Assembly (NCBI GenBank): GCA_031378845.1
Contig: JANNES010000017.1
Coordinates: 124,001-188,000, forward strand
DNA length: 64,000 nt
Direction: 5' to 3'
DNA from: JAJNPS01 sp031378845
Lineage (GTDB): Bacteria > Pseudomonadota > Alphaproteobacteria > Rhodobacterales > Rhodobacteraceae
Shown: in pieces, positions 25,731 through 33,291 of the stretch
Layout: each line of letters starts with the position of its first letter
Position numbering within the stretch: position 1 is the first letter of the stretch
The notes under the pieces: model-generated
Seen by the model: the letters and a program-made list of their open reading frames with translations, nothing else
Database searches by the model: none
Told to the model about the DNA's origin: nothing
Position numbers and translations under genes: made by a program

Positions 25731-26747
25731 ATGACACGGATTCTGGTCGTCGGATTGGGCAATATGGGACGGTCGCACGCGCTTTCCCATCACCATCACC
25801 CTGAGGTCCAGATCGTGGGTCTGGTCAACCGCTCGCCGATCTCATTGCCCGCGGAATTGCAGGGCTATCCGATGTTTCACAGCATGACCGCGGGGTTAGC
25901 AACCAAACCCGATCTTGTCGTCATTGCAACCTATGCCGACAGCCATGCCGACCTTGCCATCCAGGCGATGAATGCCGGCGCGCATGTCTTTGTCGAAAAG
26001 CCTTTGGCCACGACTGTCGCCGATGCGATCCGGGTCGCCGAAACGGCAGCGCGCACGGGGCGCAAGCTTGTCGTCGGCTACATCTTGCGCCACCACCCGT
26101 CGTGGGCCCGCCTCATCGCCGAAGCCCGCGCTCTGGGCGGGCCTTATGTGTTCCGGATGAACCTCAACCAGCAATCCCGCGGTACGGAATGGGAGGTGCA
26201 CAAGGCTTTGATGCGCTCGACCTCTCCCATCGTTGATTGCGGGGTGCATTATGTCGATGTGATGTGCCAGATCACGGATGCCAAACCGGTTCGCGTCCAC
26301 GGCATGGGCCTGCGCCTTTCCGACGAGATCGCGCCGGACATGTACAACTACGGCCAGTTTCAGGTCGTCTTCGATGACGGTTCGGTCGGTTGGTACGAGG
26401 CAGGCTGGGGCCCGATGATGTCGGAGACCGCTTTCTTCGTCAAAGACATCATCAGCCCGCATGGCTCGGTCTCGATCGTGGATGGTGCCAAGGGCGCATC
26501 TTCCGACATCGACGGCCATACCAAGGTCGGCGGCATCTTGCTGCACAAACCGGACGGCGACCAGCTGATCCAGACACCAGACGAGCCCGGCCATCAAGCG
26601 CTCTGCGATGCCGAACAGGCCCATGTCCTGCGGGCGATGGCCGAGGATATCGATCTGACCCGGCCTATTCATGACGCCGTGCAGTCGTTGAGAATCTGTC
26701 TGGCCGCCGACGAAAGCATCAAGACGAAACTGGTCGTTGCGCTCTGA
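25731..26747 (+). CDS. Gfo/Idh/MocA-family oxidoreductase 4
   Basis: 338 residues. It has a Rossmann loop VVGLGNMGRSHAL, the motif VEKPLATT, and a candidate catalytic histidine in VDCGVHYVDVM. It is the last gene of the LacI-controlled operon; ATG 25731 has GGAAGG upstream. It resembles inositol- or sugar-dehydrogenase-type members. No kinase, aldolase or hydrolase follows; the next gene is a GST with its own leader. Confidence 0.92.
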   Translation: MTRILVVGLGNMGRSHALSHHHHPEVQIVGLVNRSPISLPAELQGYPMFHSMTAGLATKPDLVVIATYADSHADLAIQAMNAGAHVFVEKPLATTVADAIRVAETAARTGRKLVVGYILRHHPSWARLIAEARALGGPYVFRMNLNQQSRGTEWEVHKALMRSTSPIVDCGVHYVDVMCQITDAKPVRVHGMGLRLSDEIAPDMYNYGQFQVVFDDGSVGWYEAGWGPMMSETAFFVKDIISPHGSVSIVDGAKGASSDIDGHTKVGGILLHKPDGDQLIQTPDEPGHQALCDAEQAHVLRAMAEDIDLTRPIHDAVQSLRICLAADESIKTKLVVAL

Positions 26748-26888
26748 GTTGCCGCGTAAATTGCGCCGGAACCAGACAGCAATTGACCGTGCAAGGACGA
26801 GGTAGGTTTACCCGCATGCAGGCACCGCTTAGGATCGCGGGCAGAACTTTCCGCCGCTGTCGTCCACATCTCCAAAGAGCCCCGCCCC

Positions 26889-27521
26889 ATGATCCTTGTC
26901 GGCCAGTTCGATAGTCCCGTCACGCGCCGCATCGGCGTTACCTTGCACCATTACGGCATGTCTTTCACCCGCGACGCACGGTCGATTTTTGGCGATGCCG
27001 CGGAAATTGCAAAGATCAGCCCCCTGACCCGTATCCCCGCGCTGATCCTGGACGATGGCGAGATACTGATCGATTCAGGCGCAATCCTTGACCACCTCGA
27101 CCAGATCGTCGGCCCCGGTGCGGCCCTTGTCCCCGCCAGCGGCGATCAGCGGCGCAAAGTTCTGCAATCTGCCGCGCTGGCACAAGGGTGCCTCGAAAAG
27201 GCAGCCGCCATAGTTTACGAGCGTCACTACCATCCGCCAGCCCATATCAGCCAGGAATGGGTGTCACGCTGCCAATCGCAACTTGCCTCCGGCATGGCAG
27301 AGCTTGAGGCGCGGTGTGGCGCGTCTTGGTACTGTGGGGCATCCCTCAGCCATGCCGACGTCATGGTTAGCTGTACAATTGGCTATCTGAACCTGCGGCT
27401 GACCGAGGCATTTCCGCCGGGTGCCTACCCGAAACTCCAAGCATTGGCGGACAGATGCGAATCCCTGCCCGTCTTTGTCGCAGCCCGGATCGGCGCGAAT
27501 GAGACCATGCCATCCCGCTAG
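26889..27521 (+). CDS. Glutathione S-transferase family protein
   Basis: 210 residues. An N-terminal thioredoxin-like domain (MILVGQFDSPVTRRIGVTLH, with LTRIPALILDDGEILIDSGA carrying the glutathione-binding cis-Pro and Ser) is followed by an all-helical C-terminal domain with SHADVMVSCTIGYL. It probably conjugates or reduces small electrophiles with glutathione in the cytoplasm. It stands alone, with a 141-nt upstream gap and the tRNA-His gene downstream on the other strand. Confidence 0.9.
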   Translation: MILVGQFDSPVTRRIGVTLHHYGMSFTRDARSIFGDAAEIAKISPLTRIPALILDDGEILIDSGAILDHLDQIVGPGAALVPASGDQRRKVLQSAALAQGCLEKAAAIVYERHYHPPAHISQEWVSRCQSQLASGMAELEARCGASWYCGASLSHADVMVSCTIGYLNLRLTEAFPPGAYPKLQALADRCESLPVFVAARIGANETMPSR

Positions 27522-27546
27522 CGACGCTATGACGTGGGGGGGGAAA

Positions 27547-27623
27547 TGGTACAGCTTGCCCGGCTCGAACGGGCGACCCCCAGATCCACAATCTGGTGCT
27601 CTAACCAACTGAGCTAAAGCTGC
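27547..27623 (-). tRNA. tRNA-His (GTG)
   Basis: 77 nt including an encoded CCA. Acceptor GCAGCTT pairs with AAGCTGT, the D stem is GCTC/GAGC, the anticodon stem CCAGA/TCTGG holds loop TTGTGGA (anticodon GTG), and the T arm is GCCCG-TTCGAGC-CGGGC. Pair 1-72 is G-U, base 73 is A, and the base before position 1 is U rather than G. Most bacteria have G-1:C73, and loss of both is described for an alphaproteobacterial group with an adapted HisRS. Confidence 0.96.
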
Positions 27624-27727
27624 ACTTGGAGCCGGATTTACGCCGCCCTCGGTACGATTGCAAGGGGAGGATTGCACGATGCGCCGTCGCAGGTTAGGCG
27701 TGAGGTCAAGCCACGCAGGGGATCGCC

Positions 27728-27943
27728 ATGGGCATCGACAAGCAAAGCAACATCGCCGCCAACATCCAGATCGGCCCGACGGACCTTGGCATGGTGCGCA
27801 TCTACATCGAGGCGGAGGGTGGCATCGAACTGCCCCTTGATTTTGACCCCGACGAGGCGGATGAGATCGCCGAAGAGCTGCGCGCCGCTGCCGCAGCGGC
27901 CCGTGCGCTGGCAGATGGACGCTCTAAAGGAAAACGGCGTTAG
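27728..27943 (+). CDS. Small conserved hypothetical protein
   Basis: 71 residues, acidic in the middle (DFDPDEADEIAEEL) and basic at the end (DGRSKGKRR). It has a predicted beta-rich first half (NIQIGPTDLGMVRIYIEAEGG) and one helix. The pattern looks like a real protein of a small Rhodobacterales family (I believe DUF6324), with no known function. It is convergent with mmcB; the two coding regions overlap by 20 nt at their 3' ends. Confidence 0.75.
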   Translation: MGIDKQSNIAANIQIGPTDLGMVRIYIEAEGGIELPLDFDPDEADEIAEELRAAAAAARALADGRSKGKRR

Positions 27944-28394
27944 GGTCGCGCAATGCCTGCAACCGTGCTGCTGCGTGTCGGGCAAATTTCTGCACCATGA
28001 CTTTACGCCGTGCCGGAGCCATTGGCGTATCGGGCGCCATTGCAAGGATCTCCGCGTCATAGGCATCGGCAAGGATCAGCCCCGTCCCTTCGGGCAAGAG
28101 ACCGGTCGGAAAATCCGCATCAACCGCCCAGAAGAACCGGTCGCACCAATCAAGATAGCTTTGCCACTTTCGGTCGGTCACGTAATCTGCGCGGCCCGAT
28201 TTGCATTCAATGACCCACAGCTCGCCCTTGGGCCCCAAGGCCAGAACGTCTACACGCAAGCCCGGTGCGGGCACGAATTCCTCGACCGTCACGAAATCCA
28301 GCGCGCGCAATGCCCGGCAGACCCCGCGCGCAAGGCGCGGGCCGGGCATTGCAGGCAGCACGTCTGCCATTTGGGGATCGACAATCTGGTCCAT
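27924..28394 (-). CDS. mmcB: MmcB-family DNA repair protein
   Basis: 156 residues. The family (DUF1052) was linked to survival of DNA damage, including mitomycin C, in Caulobacter and belongs to the PD-(D/E)XK nuclease-like fold. The core motif is visible as LRVDVLALGPKGELWVIECK, with Asp and Glu-x-Lys. ATG 28394 (MDQIVD) is the first in-frame ATG; a TTG at 28412 would fall inside the LexA box. An exact SOS box lies 12-26 nt upstream. The 3' end overlaps the convergent small gene. Confidence 0.9.
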   Translation of the reverse strand: MDQIVDPQMADVLPAMPGPRLARGVCRALRALDFVTVEEFVPAPGLRVDVLALGPKGELWVIECKSGRADYVTDRKWQSYLDWCDRFFWAVDADFPTGLLPEGTGLILADAYDAEILAMAPDTPMAPARRKVMVQKFARHAAARLQALRDPNAVFL

Positions 28395-28405
28395 GCGCAG
28401 ATCAT

Positions 28406-28420
28406 GAACCAAAGGTGAAC
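28406..28420. promoter_or_regulatory. LexA/SOS box of mmcB
   Basis: GAAC-CAAAGGT-GAAC, an exact match to the alphaproteobacterial LexA direct-repeat consensus GTTC-N7-GTTC read on the minus strand. It lies 12 nt upstream of the mmcB ATG, where bound LexA would block the promoter. Confidence 0.85.
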
Positions 28421-28432
28421 ATCTGTCCAGCC

Positions 28433-28461
28433 TTGCGGTGTGCCCCCCGCCGCCCTATCTT
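28433..28461 (+). promoter_or_regulatory. Putative 6S RNA promoter
   Basis: TTGCGG (28433-28438) and TATCTT (28456-28461) are separated by 17 nt and sit just upstream of the predicted 5' end of the 6S RNA. The spacing is ideal for a housekeeping sigma factor; the -10 match is moderate. Confidence 0.55.
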
Positions 28462-28465
28462 CACA

Positions 28466-28632
28466 GATGGCGGGTGCTGCTCCTCTCGTGTAAGGCCCAA
28501 TTTCCAGTGGCCGATAAGCAAACGTATGGGGGCTGGCTCTGGCAGGATCTTGGTCTTGCTAACTGGTGCCCACCTGAGACCTCTGGCTCTCGGGAAACCC
28601 CGGCCTTCACGGTCGCTGCGGGCCCGCCACCT
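28466..28632 (+). ncRNA. ssrS: 6S RNA
   Basis: About 165 nt with no open frame that looks like a protein. 6S RNA mimics an open promoter and sequesters housekeeping RNA polymerase in stationary phase. The ends pair: TGGCGGG (28468-28474) with CCCGCCA (28623-28629). Blocks shared with E. coli 6S RNA are seen in order: GGCCCAATTTCCAGTGGCCG then ATA (E. coli GGCCAGTCCCCTGAGCCG then ATA) on the 5' side, an ACTGGTGCCCACCTGAG apical part, and CACGGTCGCTGCGGG on the 3' side (E. coli ACAGCCTGCGGCGG). Exact ends are uncertain by several nucleotides. Confidence 0.8.
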
Positions 28633-28686
28633 TTGACCAATGAAAAGCCCGCCGGATGGCAGCGCGCGTGCGGCCGGTGGCGACGC

Positions 28687-29001
28687 TCAGCGACGGGTGG
28701 CGCGGGCGTCTCGCGTCGTGGCCTCGACCCGGATGGGGATCATTTGGGCATGATCGTGCAACCCACCGGCCGGACCGTCTTCGTTGCCCAAAGCCATCAC
28801 GGCGATCGCGAACTGCACGGCCGCAAACACAATTCCATGAAAGACAACCAGCATCGCCAGTGCGACCCAACCGATATCGGACCCAAGGATCAGACGCCCG
28901 ATCCCCGCAACATCCTGCCAGACCAGAACCCCGCTGAACGCCGCCGCCAACGCAAATCCAACGGCCACGCTGTGAATATAGAGACGAATAAGCTTGGGCA
29001 T
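28687..29001 (-). CDS. Small two-helix membrane protein
   Basis: 104 residues. Two hydrophobic helices (YIHSVAVGFALAAAFSGVLV and WVALAMLVVFHGIVFAAVQF) are joined by a short loop, and the C-terminal tail is charged. AGGGAGA precedes ATG 29001. It lies downstream of the Anbu operon on the same strand, with 63 nt between, and may be co-transcribed. No family with a known function is recognised. Confidence 0.75.
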   Translation of the reverse strand: MPKLIRLYIHSVAVGFALAAAFSGVLVWQDVAGIGRLILGSDIGWVALAMLVVFHGIVFAAVQFAIAVMALGNEDGPAGGLHDHAQMIPIRVEATTRDARATRR

Positions 29002-29064
29002 CGCGATCTCCCTTTGTTTGCGAAAGGTAGGGCGGGGTTCTGGCATTGCCAAGGCCCGTGGGCG

Positions 29065-29787
29065 TCAAATCTCGATCTGGGTGAATCCGTCGCGCAAGGC
29101 TCTGGACCAAGCCTCGCTCATCGCCTGAAAGGATTTGTCCCCCGCCTCGATGCGCCGCTTGTGCGTGACGCGGCAGTCATCCTTGGCAATCACCGCCAGA
29201 TCCAGCGGCATGCCAACCGAAAGGTTCGAGCGCAGGGTCGAATCCATCGACAGCAGCACCGCTTTTTGCGCATCAAGCAAGCTGGTGTTGGGCTTGATCA
29301 CGCGGTCAAGGATCGGCTTGCCGTATTTGTGCTCGCCGATCTGCAAGAACGGTGCGTCCTCGGTCGCCTCGATATGGTTGCCTTCGGGATAGATCAGGAA
29401 CAGGCGCATTGCACCGCCCTTGCGCTGGCCTGCGACAATCATACTGGCCGTGGCACCCTGCATCGCACCCAGCTTTTCATCTACCTCACTGCGCACCTGC
29501 GCCAGCATGTCGCCGACGATATCGGCCACCTTCAGCAAGGTTGGCGCCAGCATGATCGAGGTGTCGGGCGTGGCATCGGGGTCCTCGATCGCTTCGCGCA
29601 ATCGCGACACGGTGGTCTGCGTGATCGACAGGCTGCCAGCGGTCATGATCACAATGACACGATCACCGGGGTCTTCGAATGTATACATCTTGCGGTAGGT
29701 CGAGATGTTGTCGAGCCCGGCATTGGTGCGCGTGTCCGACAACAGCACCATGCCCTCTTGCAACAAAAGGCCCACGCAGTACGTCAT
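29065..29787 (-). CDS. Anbu, proteasome-type peptidase (peptidase family T1)
   Basis: 240 residues. Anbu is a bacterial homologue of the proteasome beta subunit and HslV. The Met-Thr start (MTYCVGLLL) leaves Thr2 as the probable N-terminal nucleophile, and the family-typical LSDTRTNAGLDNISTYRKM carries the Asp and Lys of the Ntn-hydrolase site. GAGGG precedes ATG 29787; the frame continues upstream but would bury the threonine. It is the last gene of the conserved Anbu set with transglutaminase, alpha-E and ATP-grasp genes. Substrates and function of the set are not established. Confidence 0.93.
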   Translation of the reverse strand: MTYCVGLLLQEGMVLLSDTRTNAGLDNISTYRKMYTFEDPGDRVIVIMTAGSLSITQTTVSRLREAIEDPDATPDTSIMLAPTLLKVADIVGDMLAQVRSEVDEKLGAMQGATASMIVAGQRKGGAMRLFLIYPEGNHIEATEDAPFLQIGEHKYGKPILDRVIKPNTSLLDAQKAVLLSMDSTLRSNLSVGMPLDLAVIAKDDCRVTHKRRIEAGDKSFQAMSEAWSRALRDGFTQIEI

Positions 29788-29833
29788 TGCAATTCCCTCA
29801 AGCTCGGACCCGATTTCCCGTTCGCACCAGACC

Positions 29834-30640
29834 CTATTGAGCGCCAGCCAGAACCGCAACCGCCACATCCAGTGCTTCGCGCCCCTCGCCCCGGGAAATG
29901 CCCCGAATGGGGGCGGCATCTTGGGCGTCGAACCCCGATCCCAGCCGGATATAGCGGTCATCTGGGCAGCAGCGATTGGCCGGATCGAACCCGACCCAGC
30001 CAAAGCCCGGCAAAAACAACTCGGCCCAGGCATGTGCCGCCTCATGGGCATCCCCTGACGCATCCGAATGCAGATAGCCCGAGACATAGCGTGCGGGCAG
30101 CCCGCGGGTGCGCGCCACCGCGATCAGCGCATGGGCGTGGTCCTGGCACACCCCCTCGCCCAGCGCCAAGGCCTCGGCGGCTGTGGTGTGGGCCGTCGTC
30201 ACGCCCGGCCGGTATGCGATGGCATCGGCAACCGCCTCAGACAGCGCATGGGCAAGATCAAGGCCCTCAGCCACCGCAGCCCCCTCGCCCAGACGGCGCA
30301 GCGCCATGTCGGCACGCGTCGGCAAGGTCGCGCGCATGTAGCATTCGGGGTTCACCGTTTCGCGGTGACCGCGCAAGACGCCGGTCAGGTCCGTGGTCTC
30401 GACCGTGCCGTGCACCGTCACGGTGATCTCTTCCACAGGCCCCGCGACCGTCCAGCCTTGCACGCGGTCCCCGGCCCCGTCGCGGAACGCGCCACCCATC
30501 GTGCCGTTGCTGACGGTGATGTTCCAGTCCATCACCCGCTGGCCGTCATAGGTCGAAGGGGTCAGCCGATGGCTCTGCACCACCGCGCGCACCGGGCGGT
30601 CATAGCGATAGCGCGTCACATGATCGACGGTCAGGCGCAT
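29834..30640 (-). CDS. Transglutaminase-like cysteine protease family protein
   Basis: 268 residues. An N-terminal beta domain (MRLTVDHVTRYRYDRPVRAV) precedes a transglutaminase core with Cys in ALGEGVCQDHAHALIAVAR, His in AHAWAELFLPGFGW and Asp in VGFDPAN. Members of the Anbu cluster are thought to act as peptidases or to ligate or cleave peptide bonds. The ATG at 30640 overlaps the alpha-E stop by one base (TGATG). It is cytoplasmic, as no signal peptide is seen. Confidence 0.93.
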   Translation of the reverse strand: MRLTVDHVTRYRYDRPVRAVVQSHRLTPSTYDGQRVMDWNITVSNGTMGGAFRDGAGDRVQGWTVAGPVEEITVTVHGTVETTDLTGVLRGHRETVNPECYMRATLPTRADMALRRLGEGAAVAEGLDLAHALSEAVADAIAYRPGVTTAHTTAAEALALGEGVCQDHAHALIAVARTRGLPARYVSGYLHSDASGDAHEAAHAWAELFLPGFGWVGFDPANRCCPDDRYIRLGSGFDAQDAAPIRGISRGEGREALDVAVAVLAGAQ

Positions 30641-31590
30641 CAGACCCGCGCCCCGCCCAGATAGACATCGTGGATGGCCACGCCCAAACTGGCCGCATCG
30701 CCGATAAAGCGCGTCAGATATTCGTGCAGGCCCTCGTCGATGATCCGCTCCACCGTTTCTCCGTCCAATCCTGTCAGCATCTCGCGCGCCCGCGATTGCG
30801 CCTCGGTATCGCGCCCGTAGGCTTTCGACAGCCGCCCCAGATGGTTGGCGATGCCTGCCACGCAGGTCGTCAGCGACCGAGGGCTTTGCGGGTTCAGGAT
30901 CAGGAAATGCGCGATCTTGCCCGCTGTCACCTCGCCACCGTAGGCCCAATGGAACGCCCGATGGGCACCCATCGCGCGCAAAAGCGTGGTCCATTGGTAG
31001 TTGTCGAGCCCCGAGCCCACAAAGTCGACGCGCGGCAAAAGGACGTAATACTTCACGTCCATCAGGCGCGCGGTGTTATCTGCACGCTCCAGATAGTAGC
31101 CGATGTTGAGAAAGTTATAGCCGTCATTGCGCAGCAAGGTCGCATCGATGGCCCCGCGCACCATCGCGGCATGGCGCATTGTCCACTCGGTCAGCCGCGA
31201 TAGCTCCAGCTCACCCCGAGGCCGCCGCTCCAGCGCGCGCAGTTCTTCGTAAGCCGAATTCAGCGCGTCCCAGACCTGTGCCGTAAGGGCCGTACGCACG
31301 ATCCGGCCGTTTTCGCGCGCTGTGGCGATGCAGCTTGCCACCGACGATCCGTTGTCGCGGTCAAAGAACAGATAGCTTTCTATGTTGCGCTGCACCGGAT
31401 CGCCGTATTTCTTGGCAAAGCCATCGGCCATGCCGCTGGCTTGCAAGAGGCTGTCCCATTCGCTGCGATAGCCGTGTGCTGACGGGATCAGCGAGATGCG
31501 GCTGCCAACCTCCAGCAATCGCGCCGAGGTATCGGCCCGCTCCATATAGCGGGCAATCCAGTAGAGGTTGTCTGCGGTCCGGCTCAGCAT
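30640..31590 (-). CDS. Alpha-E domain protein (DUF403)
   Basis: 316 residues, nearly all helical. The N-terminus MLSRTADNLYWIARYMERAD is the hallmark of the alpha-E family, and GYYLERADNTARLMDVKYY repeats the same kind of motif in the second half. The family almost always sits beside a circularly permuted ATP-grasp protein and a transglutaminase. It lies 4 nt after the ATP-grasp gene and overlaps the transglutaminase start. The biochemical role is unknown. Confidence 0.93.
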   Translation of the reverse strand: MLSRTADNLYWIARYMERADTSARLLEVGSRISLIPSAHGYRSEWDSLLQASGMADGFAKKYGDPVQRNIESYLFFDRDNGSSVASCIATARENGRIVRTALTAQVWDALNSAYEELRALERRPRGELELSRLTEWTMRHAAMVRGAIDATLLRNDGYNFLNIGYYLERADNTARLMDVKYYVLLPRVDFVGSGLDNYQWTTLLRAMGAHRAFHWAYGGEVTAGKIAHFLILNPQSPRSLTTCVAGIANHLGRLSKAYGRDTEAQSRAREMLTGLDGETVERIIDEGLHEYLTRFIGDAASLGVAIHDVYLGGARV

Positions 31591-31594
31591 CCCA

Positions 31595-33007
31595 TCACTC
31601 CGCCAGCACCCAGGTGTCCTTGACCCCGCCGCCCTGCGACGAGTTCACCACCAGCGAGCCGTTCTTGAGCGCCACGCGCGTCAGACCACCGGGCACAAGT
31701 TCGATCCGCTCGCCCACCAGACAATAGGGGCGCAAGTCCACATGCCGCGGGGCGACCCCTTCATCGACAAAGGTCGGCACCGTGGACAGCGCCAGCGTCG
31801 GTTGCGCGATGTAGTTGCCGGGGTTTTCCACGATCTTGGCGCGGAACGCCTCGATCTCGGCCTTGGTGCATTTTGGGCCGACCAGCATGCCGTAGCCACC
31901 CGAGCCATGCACCTCTTTCACCACCAGTTCGGGCAACTTGTCCAAGACATGCCCCAGATCGTCCGGCTTGGCGCATTGCCAGGTTTGCACGTTTTTCAAA
32001 ATCGGCTCTTCGCCCAGATAGAACCGGATCATTTCGGGGACACAGGTGTAGACGGCCTTGTCATCGGCGACGCCCGCCCCGGGCGCTGAGCAGATGCTGA
32101 CCCCGCCCGACCGGTAGACATCCATCAGCCCGGGAATGCCCAGCATGCTGTCGGGGCGAAAGCACAGCGGGTCGATATAGGCGTCGTCAATGCGCCTGTA
32201 AATGACGTCCACCCGGCGCGGACCTTCGGTCGTGCGCATGTAGACAAATGCGCCGTCGACAAACAGATCCTGTCCCTCGACCAGTTCCACGCCCATCAGG
32301 TCCGCAAGAAACGAGTGTTCGTAATAGGCCGAGTTGAAAGACCCCGGCGTCAGGATCACCACCGTAGGCTCACGGTCGCATTTGCTTGGGGCGACCGATG
32401 CCAATGTCCGGCGCAAAAGTTCGGGATAGCGGTCCACCGGTTCAATCCGGTTTTCACGGAAAAGCTCTGGGAACATCCGCATCATGATCTCGCGGTTTTC
32501 CAGCATGTAGCTGACCCCGCTGGGTGTGCGGCAATTGTCCTCGAGCACGAAAAACTCATCCTGCCCGGTGCGCACAAGGTCGATGCCGACGATATGGGAA
32601 TACACCCCCTTGGGCGGCACGAACCCGGCAACGGCCTTTTCATAGGCTTCGTTCTGATAGACCAGCCGCGCCGGGATGCGGCCTGCGCGCACGATTTCGC
32701 CGCGACCGTAGACATCCACCAGAAAGGCGTTCAGCGCCCGCGCGCGCTGCTTGATCCCCTTTTCCAGCCGCGACCATTCCGCCCCGGAGAACACGCGCGG
32801 GAACATGTCGAACGGGATCAGCCGGTCGGGATCGCCGCCCTCGCCATAGACGGCGAAAGTGATCCCGATCCGGCGAAACAGGGCCTCGGCCTCGGCCTGT
32901 TTGAGGCTGCGCAATTCCGATGGCATCCCCCGCACCCAGTCCTCAAGGCGCGCATAGGGGGACCTGACATCTGTTCCTTGGTACATTTCGTTGAAGTATT
33001 GATGCAC
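31595..33007 (-). CDS. Circularly permuted ATP-grasp type 2 family protein
   Basis: 470 residues (DUF404/407 type). Conserved stretches include ENCRTPSGVSYMLENRE, RRVDVIYRRIDDAYIDPLCF and, near the C-terminus, VVKEVHGSGGYGMLVGP, which fits an ATP-grasp nucleotide site. ATP-grasp enzymes join a carboxylate to an amine, so the operon might make a peptide bond that the transglutaminase and Anbu process; this is an inference. It is the first gene of the minus-strand operon, with the promoter in the 33008-33291 gap. Confidence 0.92.
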   Translation of the reverse strand: MHQYFNEMYQGTDVRSPYARLEDWVRGMPSELRSLKQAEAEALFRRIGITFAVYGEGGDPDRLIPFDMFPRVFSGAEWSRLEKGIKQRARALNAFLVDVYGRGEIVRAGRIPARLVYQNEAYEKAVAGFVPPKGVYSHIVGIDLVRTGQDEFFVLEDNCRTPSGVSYMLENREIMMRMFPELFRENRIEPVDRYPELLRRTLASVAPSKCDREPTVVILTPGSFNSAYYEHSFLADLMGVELVEGQDLFVDGAFVYMRTTEGPRRVDVIYRRIDDAYIDPLCFRPDSMLGIPGLMDVYRSGGVSICSAPGAGVADDKAVYTCVPEMIRFYLGEEPILKNVQTWQCAKPDDLGHVLDKLPELVVKEVHGSGGYGMLVGPKCTKAEIEAFRAKIVENPGNYIAQPTLALSTVPTFVDEGVAPRHVDLRPYCLVGERIELVPGGLTRVALKNGSLVVNSSQGGGVKDTWVLAE

Positions 33008-33291
33008 CCGAAGACCCCGCTGCCAGATCGCATCAGTTAATCAACCGCTTGGCCCAAGAGAAAGGGAAAGGATGCAGTTGCGTATGCGATATGGGCATAT
33101 GCCCAAATTTTAAGCAACCAAAAGCGCTTGGCGTTATTGGCTTTGCGGCCTGCAGCGCAGGGTTTGGGCGTGCGTGCCATTCGCACGGGTCAGACGCGCT
33201 GACGTAACCCGTTGATTCTTTGTTGATCATTGCGCTGGCCGGGCAAAGGTTCATGCTTTCCAAAGGCGCCGGCCGCGCTATTCTTGGGAAC
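33008..33291. promoter_or_regulatory. Divergent region between the Anbu operon and the exonuclease-ligase pair
   Basis: 284 nt without a gene, AT-richer than its surroundings. It contains the palindrome listed separately and must hold promoters for both directions. No LexA box was found upstream of the exonuclease. Confidence 0.5.
33092..33105. promoter_or_regulatory. 14-bp perfect palindrome upstream of the Anbu operon
   Basis: TGGGCATATGCCCA, 85 nt upstream of the ATP-grasp start codon. It has the form of an operator for a dimeric regulator; the protein is unknown. Confidence 0.45.

Noticed and set aside
25780..25802. A run of histidine codons (SHHHHPE) in Gfo/Idh 4, considered as a repeat or metal site
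   Set aside because: Residues at this place, just after the Rossmann loop, are commonly His-rich in the family and four histidines alone do not support a metal site.
28438..30426. A 662-codon plus-strand frame over the 6S RNA, the small membrane protein and the Anbu genes
   Set aside because: The opposite strand encodes Anbu and transglutaminase with intact catalytic motifs; this frame is Pro/Arg-rich and starts inside the 6S RNA.
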